This document shows, piece after piece, positions 8,952-17,450 of a stretch of DNA of 64,000 nt. Source of the DNA: an uncultured Prevotella sp. (GTDB lineage: Bacteria; Bacteroidota; Bacteroidia; Bacteroidales; Bacteroidaceae); assembly GCA_902464615.1 (NCBI GenBank), contig CABQKA010000004.1, positions 1 to 64,000 of the forward strand. Direction: 5' to 3'. The notes under the pieces were generated by a model. That model ran no database searches. It was not told the DNA's origin and saw nothing but the letters and a program-made list of their open reading frames with translations. Position 1 is the first letter of the stretch; every line of letters begins with the position of its first letter. The translations under genes were made by a program, and so were the position numbers.

Positions 8952-8982
8952 GCCGGTGCCGCTGCGGCGGTGCCGGCTTTTT
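8952..8982 (+). terminator. Terminator after the GH84 gene
   Basis: GCCGGTGCCGC (8952-8962) pairs with GCGGTGCCGGC (8967-8977) through nine Watson-Crick and two wobble pairs, with a four-base loop, followed by five T. Confidence 0.65.
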
Positions 8983-9034
8983 CCTTTCCTCTAAGCCACC
9001 TGGGGCGGTTCCGCCTTTAAGGATGCGCCATGCA

Positions 9035-9072
9035 GGGCTTATTCCCGTCAGAACGGGAATAAGCCCGCTTTT
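9035..9072. repeat. Perfect 14-bp palindrome, GGGCTTA-type intergenic element
   Basis: GGGCTTATTCCCGT (9035-9048) and ACGGGAATAAGCCC (9053-9066) form a perfect 14-bp stem with the loop CAGA, followed by GCTTTTTTC on the plus strand. A partial copy, CTATTCCCGT, follows at about 9080. It lies between the convergent GH84 and TolB-like genes and could act as a second terminator. Its GGGCTTA core is shared with elements at 14718, 39883 and 63831. Confidence 0.7.
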
Positions 9073-9270
9073 TTCTGCGCCTATTCCCGTTCCCGCGTAC
9101 TTCCGCGGCCGGATGGCCGGGCGGTGCGGCAGCGGCTCTTCACCTTTCCGGGCTGGCGGGGCTTTCCGCGCGCGGTAACAGGAAAAGGAGACCCGCCTCC
9201 GTCCGTGCCGGGAAGCAAGGGCGGAGGCGGGCAAAAAGAGGGGACGTGCGGAGGACGTTCCGGGCGTGCC

Positions 9271-10827
9271 TCATGGCTTATAGGTGACGTGACCGGCTGC
9301 GGCATCGTCGTAAACGACTTTCCGGAGCGTTTCCTCATCTACGCTTACGGGAGTCCGGGAAAGTTCTGGGACATTGTAGCTTTTCATGAAGAGCAAGTTT
9401 TGCTCCGGGTCCTCCTGAGGGAGGAGAAAGGCTTTGTGTCCTTGTCCTTTATCGTCGAAATAGGCGATGTACAGGCGGGTATATGACCCGTCGTCCCTCC
9501 GGCTGGCGAAGACAATCCAGCGGCCGTTGCTGCTCCATGTGTGGTAGCTGTCCACGTCCGGACTGTTGACAGACGTGAGGGGGCGCACTTCGCCGGTGCG
9601 CAGGTCCTTGACGTAGAGGTCGGAGGATTTGTGCCAGATGTGGAATTGCCCGTAGTCGCCGAGGGTGAAGAGTACGTAGCGTCCGTCGGGGCTGACGCGG
9701 GGAACGCTTGCGCTTTTGCCCATGGCCGCACAGTCTACCTCCAGTTGCGGTTGCCCGAAGCGGCGGGTCCGCTCGTCAAAGGCGATGCTCATCAAGTCGT
9801 AACGGATGCTGTCGTAAGCGGCCGCAATGACGTCGGAGCGTTCGGCGGTGTTCTTGCCGGCCAGTGCTGGGAAGCTGGCTTTGCAGTAGAATACGCGCTT
9901 ACCGTCGGGCGACCAGCACGGGAATGTCTCCAGATCCGTGGGGGTCTTGAGGATGTTGGTGAGTGTATGGGCGTCGGCGTCGTAGAATATCAGGTCGGAA
10001 CCGAAGTCTACGACCTCCACTTTCTGGTGGTTCATGACGTGGAACGTCTGCCCCGTCTGGTTGGAAGAGAACACGACCCAGTTGCGGCGCGGATGCCAGG
10101 AAGGGTACACGGAAGAGGACAGGACCGAGTCGCAGTTCATGTTCATCTTGGTTGCCTTGCCGTTTTCCACGAAGACCGTACCGCCGTGTGCGGCGCGCAC
10201 GTGAAAGAGCATCCGCTTTCCCGCATCGTAGTTCTGGAAATTGTGGCAGTTGATGCAGTGATTGTTGATGGAGTCGAAACTGCGGTTGTTCTCGTAGACG
10301 GTGCGTTGCTCGTAGCCGGCAAGGTCTCTTTGATAGATGCCGAGCTGGCGGTAAAGTTCGTAGCTCGGTTCGATGAGGCGGTAAAAGAGGTAACGGTCTA
10401 TTTCCTCTTGTGCGACGTGCAGACGGTAGGCGGGATGGCGTTGCCATTGTGCCCCGTTTCTGACGTAGAGAGTGACTTCGAGGTCTTTCCCCTTGTTGGC
10501 TGCGAGGAGGCGGCTCCATTCTTCCGGTTCGAAGAAGAGTTTGCCGTCCGCCCCGGCGGCAGCGATGATTTGCTGTCCGCTGCCTTCAATGCAACCTACG
10601 TATGCGTCGCCGGGTGTGGTGACTTGGAAATTCAATGGAGCAATGTTGGGCGGGATGACGATGTCGCGGTAGTCCGGGTAGATGGCGGCCTGTGTTTTTG
10701 CCGGCGTGCTTTCTTCCGGTATGGCGGCTTTAGGGCCGCAGGCCTCCAGAAGTGTGAGCATGGCGAACAGTACCGGCAGGCAGATGGTCCGGCAGATGCG
10801 GAGTGGGGATATGCAGTTTACTTGCAT
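9271..10827 (-). CDS. TolB-like beta-propeller lipoprotein with a c-type heme motif
   Basis: A predicted lipoprotein of 518 residues. The signal sequence ends in a lipobox-like LLEAC (Cys30). The middle and C-terminal half carries repeated PD40/TolB blade motifs: YPSWHPRRNWVVFSS, FPCWSPDGKRVFY, PRVSPDGRYVLFT and YHTWSSNGRWIVFAS. These suggest a six-bladed propeller. Just before the propeller lies CINCH (Cys191-His195), a CXXCH heme c attachment motif, in the context NNHCINCHNF. The protein would therefore sit in the periplasm or on the outer membrane and may bind covalent heme. The next gene in the operon starts 33 bases upstream on the same strand. Relatives are annotated only as PD40 or cytochrome-c-biogenesis-like proteins. 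The function is unknown; a redox or sensing role is inference. Confidence 0.7.
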   Translation of the reverse strand: MQVNCISPLRICRTICLPVLFAMLTLLEACGPKAAIPEESTPAKTQAAIYPDYRDIVIPPNIAPLNFQVTTPGDAYVGCIEGSGQQIIAAAGADGKLFFEPEEWSRLLAANKGKDLEVTLYVRNGAQWQRHPAYRLHVAQEEIDRYLFYRLIEPSYELYRQLGIYQRDLAGYEQRTVYENNRSFDSINNHCINCHNFQNYDAGKRMLFHVRAAHGGTVFVENGKATKMNMNCDSVLSSSVYPSWHPRRNWVVFSSNQTGQTFHVMNHQKVEVVDFGSDLIFYDADAHTLTNILKTPTDLETFPCWSPDGKRVFYCKASFPALAGKNTAERSDVIAAAYDSIRYDLMSIAFDERTRRFGQPQLEVDCAAMGKSASVPRVSPDGRYVLFTLGDYGQFHIWHKSSDLYVKDLRTGEVRPLTSVNSPDVDSYHTWSSNGRWIVFASRRDDGSYTRLYIAYFDDKGQGHKAFLLPQEDPEQNLLFMKSYNVPELSRTPVSVDEETLRKVVYDDAAAGHVTYKP

Positions 10828-10860
10828 GGATAATTCTTTGAAATGTTAGGTGATTTGCCG

Positions 10861-12522
10861 TTAATTCACGCCGCTTGCGGTGTGCGGCTTTTCCTGATTT
10901 TGGTCCACGTTCTCGCAGAAGTAGTAATAATAGTAGGTGCCGAGCCAGTCCTCCTTGAGTTCCTTGCGCAACCTGGCGTTGTACTCGTGCTTGATGGCCG
11001 CCTGCTCTTTGTCGCTTTTGCCGGCCATGGCGCGGTCGCGCTCTTCGATGATGGGCTTTATTACGGTGTAAAAGGAATACATGAGAGGCTCCGCCTGCTC
11101 GACAACGTTGGGGAAATATTGCATGACGCCCGGGTTGTCGTTGGCGGCGAGCACGATGGCCTGTTGCAGTATGGGGGGCAGCGTTTTCTGGTGCTTTTGG
11201 TAGTAGACCAGGATGTAGTTGAGGGCGGCCGGCAGCGTCTTGGAGTATAAGTTGGCTGCGATGGCCGTCTCCAGTGAAGCGTCCGTCCCGCTGAGCATGG
11301 CGAGGTTATAACCCAAGAAGATGGGGGTGCGGTAATTTTGTTCGAATTTGTCTTCCTGCAGTTTGAAGTCCCGCACCCTGGCCAGTTCGGGGTCTTGGGC
11401 TATGAGTGTGGAGTCGGCCAGCATCGGGCGGTATTTTTCAATAAACCGCTTGTTGAAAGGCATACTCCCGATGATGTGGAAGTATTTTTCAGCCAATTCC
11501 TTCTCACCGTTCATGACGGCGCAGATAGCAAGGCGCTTCAGGTAGTAAAGGTTCGGCCCGTTCATAACGATGTGCTCCAGCGCGCAGCGGTAAGCCGGGT
11601 TGAGCAAACCGGTATAGAAATTACAGTCCGCCTGGAATATGCCATATTCCTCGCTGCCTTCTTTGCGGTCGAGGCGGGCGTCGGGAAAGTCGAACGGGAG
11701 GTCGAAGACGCGTTCCAGAAGCTGGTCTTCCTGGACGAGGGCTATGGCATAGTAGGCTGCCACGGCGCGGGTGGGGCGGCGGGCCGAGAGGGCGTCGTCA
11801 ATGATTCCGTCCCAGTCTGCCTGGAGAAGGCGGCTTTGCATGCGTGCCGTGAGCACGACATTCTGGTTCCACGTGGCGGAGGCATACCAGAGCGCGGCAA
11901 ACACTATGGCCGGAACGGCGAGGCCATAGGGCCGCCAAGGGCGGGTGGCTGGCTGTTTCTTCGGCCGCCGGATGCAGCGGACGAGGGCGGCGGCAATGGC
12001 GGCGAAGACAAGTAGCAGGACCGGCAGGGCGAAGATTACGGACGGCTCGTTCTTGTAGTAGAGGCTGGTGCCCCGCCAAAGCATCCAGGCCAACAGGAGG
12101 CCCGGCAACAGCGCCGAAGCGCCGCGCCACGATGCCGGCAGGCGTAGCGCGTAGTCTGCCAGCCATACCGTCGCGGTCAGTAGCAGGCTTAGCACCAATC
12201 CGCCGAGCCATGCCTGGCTGAAAGTCAGGAGCAGGTAGCGGGCGGGCCAGTAAAACCAGCCGAAGTCTTGGTCGAGCATGAACTTCATCTGTGTGGCATC
12301 GGACGTGACAAAGTTCGCCTCTGCCGCGCGGGTGAACACGTCGCCATAGACGACTGCGCTGAAAACCCAGAACAGGAGAAATACGAAGCCATAGGGAAGC
12401 CAGCGGGCTAAGGCGCTGTTTTGCGCGGCTAAGGGGCGTCGCTGGCGGGTGGCTTCCGGCGCGGCTTGCGGCCGGGCCGCCTGGCGTGTCGGGGTGATTT
12501 GTTTTTTCTTCTTATGTGACAT
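10861..12522 (-). CDS. Polytopic membrane protein with TPR-like C-terminus (DUF6057-like)
   Basis: A 553-residue protein from the ATG at 12522; a second in-frame ATG lies at 12531. The basic N-terminus is followed by about six hydrophobic helices within residues 40-245, including LPYGFVFLLFWVFSAVVYGD, LLLTATVWLADYAL, a GLLLAWMLW stretch and PVLLLVFAAIAAALV. The rest is a soluble, mostly helical region (about 260-540) with TPR-like spacing, as in AICAVMNGEKELAEKYF. It matches the general look of the family I know as DUF6057, which commonly sits beside TolB-like proteins in Bacteroidales; this assignment is from memory. It precedes the heme-motif lipoprotein by 33 bases, so the two are almost surely one operon. 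The function is unknown. Confidence 0.6.
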   Translation of the reverse strand: MSHKKKKQITPTRQAARPQAAPEATRQRRPLAAQNSALARWLPYGFVFLLFWVFSAVVYGDVFTRAAEANFVTSDATQMKFMLDQDFGWFYWPARYLLLTFSQAWLGGLVLSLLLTATVWLADYALRLPASWRGASALLPGLLLAWMLWRGTSLYYKNEPSVIFALPVLLLVFAAIAAALVRCIRRPKKQPATRPWRPYGLAVPAIVFAALWYASATWNQNVVLTARMQSRLLQADWDGIIDDALSARRPTRAVAAYYAIALVQEDQLLERVFDLPFDFPDARLDRKEGSEEYGIFQADCNFYTGLLNPAYRCALEHIVMNGPNLYYLKRLAICAVMNGEKELAEKYFHIIGSMPFNKRFIEKYRPMLADSTLIAQDPELARVRDFKLQEDKFEQNYRTPIFLGYNLAMLSGTDASLETAIAANLYSKTLPAALNYILVYYQKHQKTLPPILQQAIVLAANDNPGVMQYFPNVVEQAEPLMYSFYTVIKPIIEERDRAMAGKSDKEQAAIKHEYNARLRKELKEDWLGTYYYYYFCENVDQNQEKPHTASGVN

Positions 12523-12560
12523 ATCGTGCAAACATTAATGCAATTTCAAAATCCACGCAG

Positions 12561-12589
12561 AAACGGCCGCCAAAGTCGGATGGCGGCCG
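12561..12589 (-). terminator. Hairpin between the CotH gene and the DUF6057-like gene
   Basis: CGGCCGCCA (12564-12572) and TGGCGGCCG (12581-12589) form a perfect 9-bp stem with an 8-base loop. On the minus strand it is followed only by TTT, so it is a moderate terminator for the CotH gene. Confidence 0.45.
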
Positions 12590-12624
12590 CTCCGGTTCAG
12601 GAAAGAACGGATGGCTGATAATGG

Positions 12625-14565
12625 TTAACGCACCATGACCTTTTGCCGGCCGACGAGATACAGGCCTGGAGCCAAGCCGCTGATTTCTGTCATAGGCTGT
12701 GTCGGCTGCACGGTGCGCAGCAGGCGGCCGTCGGCGGTGTAGACGGAGACGGCTGTGGCGCTTGTGCCGCGCAGCAGAATGCGCCCTGCGCCTCCTTCGG
12801 CCTGTATTTCATCCTGTGTCTGAGGAGCTTTGCCTATCGCGTCGGGGGTGTACCCATATTGCTTGTCCAGCCATTGCAGGCGTTGGCCGATCCATTCGCA
12901 GATATATTCCACGTCGGCCTGCAGGTCGGGGTGGTAGCTGGACCAGCGCCGGCTTTCGCGCTTGTCGGCCCCGCTTTCTGCAAAGAGGTCGGCGTAGGCG
13001 CGGAAGCGTCCTGTCAGTGCTGTTTCCGAAAATTGGGTTTCTCTCAGTTGGGCATAACGTGTAGCCAGCGAGTTGCGCCATGTCTCCGACGTGCTTGCCA
13101 GGCGGTCGTAGAGAGTCAGCGTACCATGCTCGTATGCCCAAAGGAAGGTTTCAAAGTCCTGACCTGCAGCGGTGTATTGGTCAGAACCGTCCCAGCGCCG
13201 TCCCCATGTACCGTCAAGGTCCCAAGGTGCAATGCCGATTTTTTTCGAGTCAGGGTCCTCTTGCTGGTTATAGTTGAAGAAGAACATGTTCTTCCCGTGG
13301 TTGTCCGTGGCAAGCATCAGCTCGATAAACAGATAGTAGTCGCGCAACACAGGGACATCGAAGTAGCTCTCCACGCTGTCGCGGAAAGTGGCGTCGCTAC
13401 TTGTGGCCACAAAGTTGATGGCCCGCCAAAGCGGTCCCCAGTCGATGCGTTCGTCTTCATAGTCGGGGTAGTCCACTTCAAATTCGGCCCACGTTTCCTG
13501 TCCGTTGTTGTTGTCATAGGGCCTTGGCGCTGTGCCCGGATAGTGCTTGACGTCCGGTTCGTGGCCCATGAGGACCTCGTAGCACCACTGATTCGACTTG
13601 AAGAGCGTACCGCGGATGGCGTCGGGCTTGCCGTCTTCGGCCTCCTTATATTTTTTCAGTTTCAGTTGCTTGCGGTCCAGTTTTTCGGTCATGCAGTAGA
13701 TGCCGTGGTACGTCCCGTTGAGGAATACTTCTACAAAACGGCCGCGTGTGCCGGTAAGGGCTTCGTCCTCGCGTCCGTCGCGCTGGTAGTAAGGCTGCGT
13801 GGCGAAGTCGTTCCACAGGTCGGTCGAGACGCGGTTGCGCATACAGGCCTGGTCTACGGTCATGGCGTCAAGAATCCAGTTGTTGTCCTCGCGCAGGCCG
13901 AAGAAAGAGCCGTCGGCCGATTCCCCGTCTGCGTCGCGCAACTTGATGGCGTAGCTTTTCTTGTCGTAGCTCAAGGAAGAAGCACCGCGGTAACGGAAGT
14001 CGGCCGTCCAGGTCTGGTCCTGTCCTTCCGTATCCGGGTCGGTCACGCGGAGTGTGCCGCGGGTATAGGTGTCGGAGTTGCAGCTCGGCACGTTGACTTC
14101 CACCAATGGCATGAAGGTGAATGCTAGCCGCACGGATGCGACCGGGTCTGAGGAACCGGCCGGGACGAGGTAGAGCGCATAGGTGCGCTTGCAGTTCACG
14201 CCGGGGACGGTCACGCTGCCGTCCGGTCCGGACGGCAGGCTTTCGATGCGCAGGGTGTAGTCTTCGCTGCCCGGGGCCATTTGGGCAGAGAGCACGCCTG
14301 TGAAGTCGCCTCCTCCGCGCAAGGTGGCGGGCAGCGGGCAATAGTATGTTTTTGCCGTGTTGTCGAAAACGAGTGCTTTGCCGTCCATGTAGACTTGTTG
14401 CACGTGGGCAAGGAAATCCGATGCGGCATAGGGTGTGTTCTGCGTCGCAGGCGGGGTGGGCGGGAAGTGGGAACTTTGCGCCGAGGCCTGTACGCCGAGG
14501 CACGAAAGGATACCGATAAATCCGCAAAAGGCGGAGCGGGAGATGTAAAAAGATAGGTAACGCAT
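12625..14565 (-). CDS. Secreted CotH-kinase domain protein with sorting-like C-terminal domain
   Basis: An exported protein of 646 residues with a signal peptide ending near ASAQ (residue 30). An N-terminal beta region precedes the CotH domain (about 150-490), recognised by FRYRGASSLSYDKKSYAIKL, NNWILDA, the loop ATDNHGKNMFFFNY and the acidic metal-binding motif IGIAPWDLDGTWG. Spore-coat CotH is an atypical protein kinase; bacterial secreted relatives are often attached to surface proteins, and their targets are unknown. The last 55 residues (AVSVYTADGRLLRTV, then GLAPGLYLVGRQKVMVR) look like a type IX secretion or 'Por' C-terminal sorting domain. It is transcribed alone on the minus strand between two palindromic elements. 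The domain call is good; the substrate and secretion route are unproven. Confidence 0.82.
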   Translation of the reverse strand: MRYLSFYISRSAFCGFIGILSCLGVQASAQSSHFPPTPPATQNTPYAASDFLAHVQQVYMDGKALVFDNTAKTYYCPLPATLRGGGDFTGVLSAQMAPGSEDYTLRIESLPSGPDGSVTVPGVNCKRTYALYLVPAGSSDPVASVRLAFTFMPLVEVNVPSCNSDTYTRGTLRVTDPDTEGQDQTWTADFRYRGASSLSYDKKSYAIKLRDADGESADGSFFGLREDNNWILDAMTVDQACMRNRVSTDLWNDFATQPYYQRDGREDEALTGTRGRFVEVFLNGTYHGIYCMTEKLDRKQLKLKKYKEAEDGKPDAIRGTLFKSNQWCYEVLMGHEPDVKHYPGTAPRPYDNNNGQETWAEFEVDYPDYEDERIDWGPLWRAINFVATSSDATFRDSVESYFDVPVLRDYYLFIELMLATDNHGKNMFFFNYNQQEDPDSKKIGIAPWDLDGTWGRRWDGSDQYTAAGQDFETFLWAYEHGTLTLYDRLASTSETWRNSLATRYAQLRETQFSETALTGRFRAYADLFAESGADKRESRRWSSYHPDLQADVEYICEWIGQRLQWLDKQYGYTPDAIGKAPQTQDEIQAEGGAGRILLRGTSATAVSVYTADGRLLRTVQPTQPMTEISGLAPGLYLVGRQKVMVR

Positions 14566-14717
14566 AGGCTTAGGATTTTGCCGTAAAAGTACATTTTTTT
14601 AATGAACGGAACAAAGTTTCGTTACCTTTTTCCGAAAAATGGAAGGAATTGTACCGGCGGTGTGCTGCGGACGCGCCGCCGGGACGGTGCGGAAGGTTGG
14701 TGCGGGCGGCTTCAGCG

Positions 14718-14778
14718 CCACGGGGCTTAGCCCACGGAAAACGGGCCTTAGCTTCGTGGCGACGAGGCTAAGGCCCGT
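14718..14778. repeat. GGGCTTAG-type palindromic intergenic element
   Basis: A short module with the core ACGGGGCTTAGCCCACGG (within 14718-14736) is followed by a long stem. ACGGGCCTTAGCTTCGT (14741-14757) pairs with ACGAGGCTAAGGCCCGT (14762-14778): 17 pairs including one G-U wobble, with the loop GGCG. There is no T run on either side, so it is not a standard terminator. It lies between the metallophosphoesterase end and the CotH start. It shares its core with elements at 9035, 39883 and 63831. Confidence 0.65.
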
Positions 14779-14858
14779 GGCGGTGCGGCTGGCCGGGCGG
14801 CTGGCAAAGGGCGGGCGGCCGCTCCCTGCGTGGCGGCAGGGCCGGTCCGCGGCCGGGG

Positions 14859-16829
14859 TTATGGCCGCTGCAGGTTGTGGTAAAGGAGATACACTTCGTC
14901 GCGGCTGACGGGGCGGCTGTACATGCGGGCGGCCAATATGTCACCTTTCAGCGAGAACTGCGCCCGGCCGCCGGGATTGGCGTCGCCTCCGATGCCGATC
15001 CATTGGGCGGCGGCGTCGGCCGGAAATCCGAACGCGCCCTCTACGCTCATTTTCCCGGACGGCCTTCCGTCGACGTAGATGCGCATTTCTCCCGCTTCGG
15101 GGGCATAGGTGGCGACGACGTGATAGCAATGTCCGGCCTGTGCCGTGATGGAACTTTTCAGCGTTTTATAGCCTCCGCCTACGTGGCAATAGAATTGGAT
15201 AAGTCCGCCGTTGCCCTGCTCGATGCCTGCGCCGCCTCCTTCTTGTGCGCTAAGTGGGCACACGTTGCCGGTCGTGGCCGGCCGGTAGAGCACTTCGAAG
15301 GTGAATCCCTGCGTGAAGGCATCGCGGATGGCCGCGTCGTCGGCGTAGTCGATGCGGTAGAAGCAGTCGGCCGAGCCGGAGAATGAGGCGCCGTCGCCTA
15401 AAGCTGCGTCGTGGCAGGGGGCAGGCGCTTCCGTCCCGGCGGCAACGCGGACGTGGCGCGGGGAAGCGTCCGAGGCTTTCCCCGCTTTGTCGAATTTCAA
15501 GTCGAAAAGGTCGGCTTCCGGGATGCGGGCATTGGCCGCGGGGTGGTAGACCGGTGTCTTGAAGGTTTCACCGGAAAGCGGTGCGGAGACGTTTTTATAG
15601 GAATCGAACGCACGGACGCGGGCCTGGAGCGTTTTTCCGTCGGGGATGCCTTCGAAGCGGACTGTGAGCGAGCGGGGCATGCGGCTGTTCAAGTAGTAGC
15701 CGGAAAAGATGCTGTTCGTGGCGACCGGGTTCCCGCCGTCGAGGAGTTCCACCACGTAGTGATGCACGTTTTCGTCGTCCTGTGCCTGTGGGAAACTGAC
15801 GGTACAGCCCTCGTTGGCCACGTCGCTGACCGTGACGGTGCTGCCTGAGGCCCATTGCGGTGCCTGGCCGCCGTCGCGGGCGTCGGTATAGACGAACTGG
15901 CTGCCGTCGTGGGGCGCCTTGACCAGCCAGCGCGGCATGATTTCCTCGTCGCCATAGGTGTCCCACCGTTGGATTTCGACATTGTCGCTATGGTCGACGG
16001 TGACGATGCAGCCTTCCGTGACATAGTCGTACTGGGCCGGGTGAATGCCTTCGTTGACGACACCCGGCTCGATTTCGCTGTAAGTCACGCTGCCGTCGTT
16101 GATGGTCGTGAAATCGCTTTGATGGATGGAGCGCGGGTCGCCAAGGGGAAAGTGGGAATGACCGCCGAAAAGGATGACTTGGGGATAGCGCTTGAGCGTT
16201 TCGGTCAGCACGTTGGACCCCCATCCTCCTTCGCCTTCGCAAGTGCCGTAGACGGTGTTTTTGGGGGGCACGTGGGTGAAAACGAAAATGGGCTTGCCCG
16301 GATAGCGGGCTGCGGCGGTCTGGAGATTTTCGGCCAGCGCCTTGACCTCTTCAGGGGCGTAATCGTCCCATCCGCCACCGTTCATGCTTGTAGTGATGAA
16401 CGGGTACCCTTTGATGTCCAGCAGGCGATGATAAGGCTGTTGGAGCACGAGGTAGTTCTGCTGCGCATGGTCCGCATAGTTGTCGTGGTTGCCCATCATG
16501 ACGTAGACGGGCAAATGGGCGGGCACGACGGTTGTGTCGCGAAAGACTTTCTGAAACTGCTCGTACTGTTGGGGCAGTCCCCAGTCGGTGATGTCGCCGC
16601 AAATGAAGATAGCGTCGGCGTCGGGCTGGTGGGATAGCAGGTTGCGCAGGGCTTTTGGGACTTTTACCATAGGGCCTTCTCCCTCATGGTTGCCGAAGTG
16701 GGTGTCTGAGATGACAATGAAGCGCGGGCCGTCCGGTTCGCTTTCCCGGTTAAGGCCAGATCCGGGCACTTGGGCCGGCGCGCCCAGCCCCATGGTGCAG
16801 AAAAGGATGTAGGTGGTGGCTTTTTTCAT
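14859..16829 (-). CDS. Secreted calcineurin-like metallophosphoesterase with LamG domain
   Basis: An exported phosphoesterase of 656 residues with a signal peptide of about 20 residues ending in GAPAQ. All five metal-site motifs are intact: DTH (Asp42, His44), GDITDW (Asp79), GNHDN (Asn114, His115), THVPP (His186) and GGHSH (His224, His226). The linker and beta domain (about 310-425) look fibronectin-like. The C-terminal 220 residues form a LamG/concanavalin-like domain (GGLIQFYCHVGGGYKTLKSS, then MRIYVDGRPSGKM), which probably binds glycans. It is a separate unit on the minus strand. The substrate could be a phosphodiester, nucleotide or phosphosugar; the sequence does not decide. Confidence 0.88.
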   Translation of the reverse strand: MKKATTYILFCTMGLGAPAQVPGSGLNRESEPDGPRFIVISDTHFGNHEGEGPMVKVPKALRNLLSHQPDADAIFICGDITDWGLPQQYEQFQKVFRDTTVVPAHLPVYVMMGNHDNYADHAQQNYLVLQQPYHRLLDIKGYPFITTSMNGGGWDDYAPEEVKALAENLQTAAARYPGKPIFVFTHVPPKNTVYGTCEGEGGWGSNVLTETLKRYPQVILFGGHSHFPLGDPRSIHQSDFTTINDGSVTYSEIEPGVVNEGIHPAQYDYVTEGCIVTVDHSDNVEIQRWDTYGDEEIMPRWLVKAPHDGSQFVYTDARDGGQAPQWASGSTVTVSDVANEGCTVSFPQAQDDENVHHYVVELLDGGNPVATNSIFSGYYLNSRMPRSLTVRFEGIPDGKTLQARVRAFDSYKNVSAPLSGETFKTPVYHPAANARIPEADLFDLKFDKAGKASDASPRHVRVAAGTEAPAPCHDAALGDGASFSGSADCFYRIDYADDAAIRDAFTQGFTFEVLYRPATTGNVCPLSAQEGGGAGIEQGNGGLIQFYCHVGGGYKTLKSSITAQAGHCYHVVATYAPEAGEMRIYVDGRPSGKMSVEGAFGFPADAAAQWIGIGGDANPGGRAQFSLKGDILAARMYSRPVSRDEVYLLYHNLQRP

Positions 16830-16907
16830 GTTTTTTCGGAGTTAGTTTATTAAGGGTAACGATATGCGGGGGTAAGGGTTAGGGTGCACGTCAATGGCGT
16901 TGACAGG

Positions 16908-17438
16908 TCAATGCGTGGACCGGTGTTGCCCGTCCGTCTGGCGGGTGATGGATAAACTGTCCGGATGCCGGCGGGGGTGAAGCGGCCGGCGGGTCAAGGA
17001 ATCAGACTGCCGGCGGTGGATGCTGTCGCGGGCCGACTGGGACTCTGCGTTGCGGCTCAAGGAGTCGGCGGTGGCGCGCATACGGCTGGCAATGCTATCG
17101 AGCGCATTAAGCGAGGATGTGTCAAGAGACGTGCTGTCTGTGATGGCATGTGAGGACGGCTCTGGGGCCGGTTCGGAGAGAATGTCTTCCATGGGCTCAG
17201 CCGGGGGGAAGTCTGTCTCCTCTTCCAGATCCACAGTAGGAAGCGCGTTTGCCGTTAAAGAGTCGGCGTCCGCAGGTACTTCATCTTTATCGCGGAGAAT
17301 GGCATGTCCGCCAAAGGCAATGACTGCAAGCAGCCCGATGAGTGCCAGCAGGTTGCAGCAGCGGTCCAGCTTTTTGCCCGAATCCCTGTGTGGCATTTCA
17401 TCGGGTACGGGGGGCGGTGTGGTCTTTTGTTCGTCCAT
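16908..17438 (-). CDS. Single-pass membrane protein of unknown function
   Basis: 176 residues with no family that I recognise. A short Pro-rich cytoplasmic N-terminus is followed by one transmembrane helix (about 29-48, NLLALIGLLAVIAFGGHAIL). A long, low-complexity, Ser/Asp/Arg-rich extracytoplasmic tail follows, with repeated acidic and ADSLSR-type segments. It starts 12 bases after hslR and belongs to the rplY-pth-hslR unit as its last gene. The tail is probably disordered. No catalytic residues are evident. Confidence 0.6.
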   Translation of the reverse strand: MDEQKTTPPPVPDEMPHRDSGKKLDRCCNLLALIGLLAVIAFGGHAILRDKDEVPADADSLTANALPTVDLEEETDFPPAEPMEDILSEPAPEPSSHAITDSTSLDTSSLNALDSIASRMRATADSLSRNAESQSARDSIHRRQSDSLTRRPLHPRRHPDSLSITRQTDGQHRSTH

Positions 17439-17450
17439 AGTAAGGGCTGA

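Noticed and set aside
6304..9234. Very long minus-strand open frame opposite the GH84 and OmpA genes
   Set aside because: It is the antisense shadow of GC-rich coding sequence. Its translation has no recognisable domains, while the plus strand encodes clear OmpA and GH84 motifs.
9541..10833. Long plus-strand frame opposite the TolB-like lipoprotein gene
   Set aside because: Val/Asp-rich translation without motifs; the minus strand shows a lipobox, a CXXCH motif and propeller blades.
12643..14127. Long plus-strand frame opposite the CotH gene
   Set aside because: Antisense shadow; the CotH motifs are on the minus strand.
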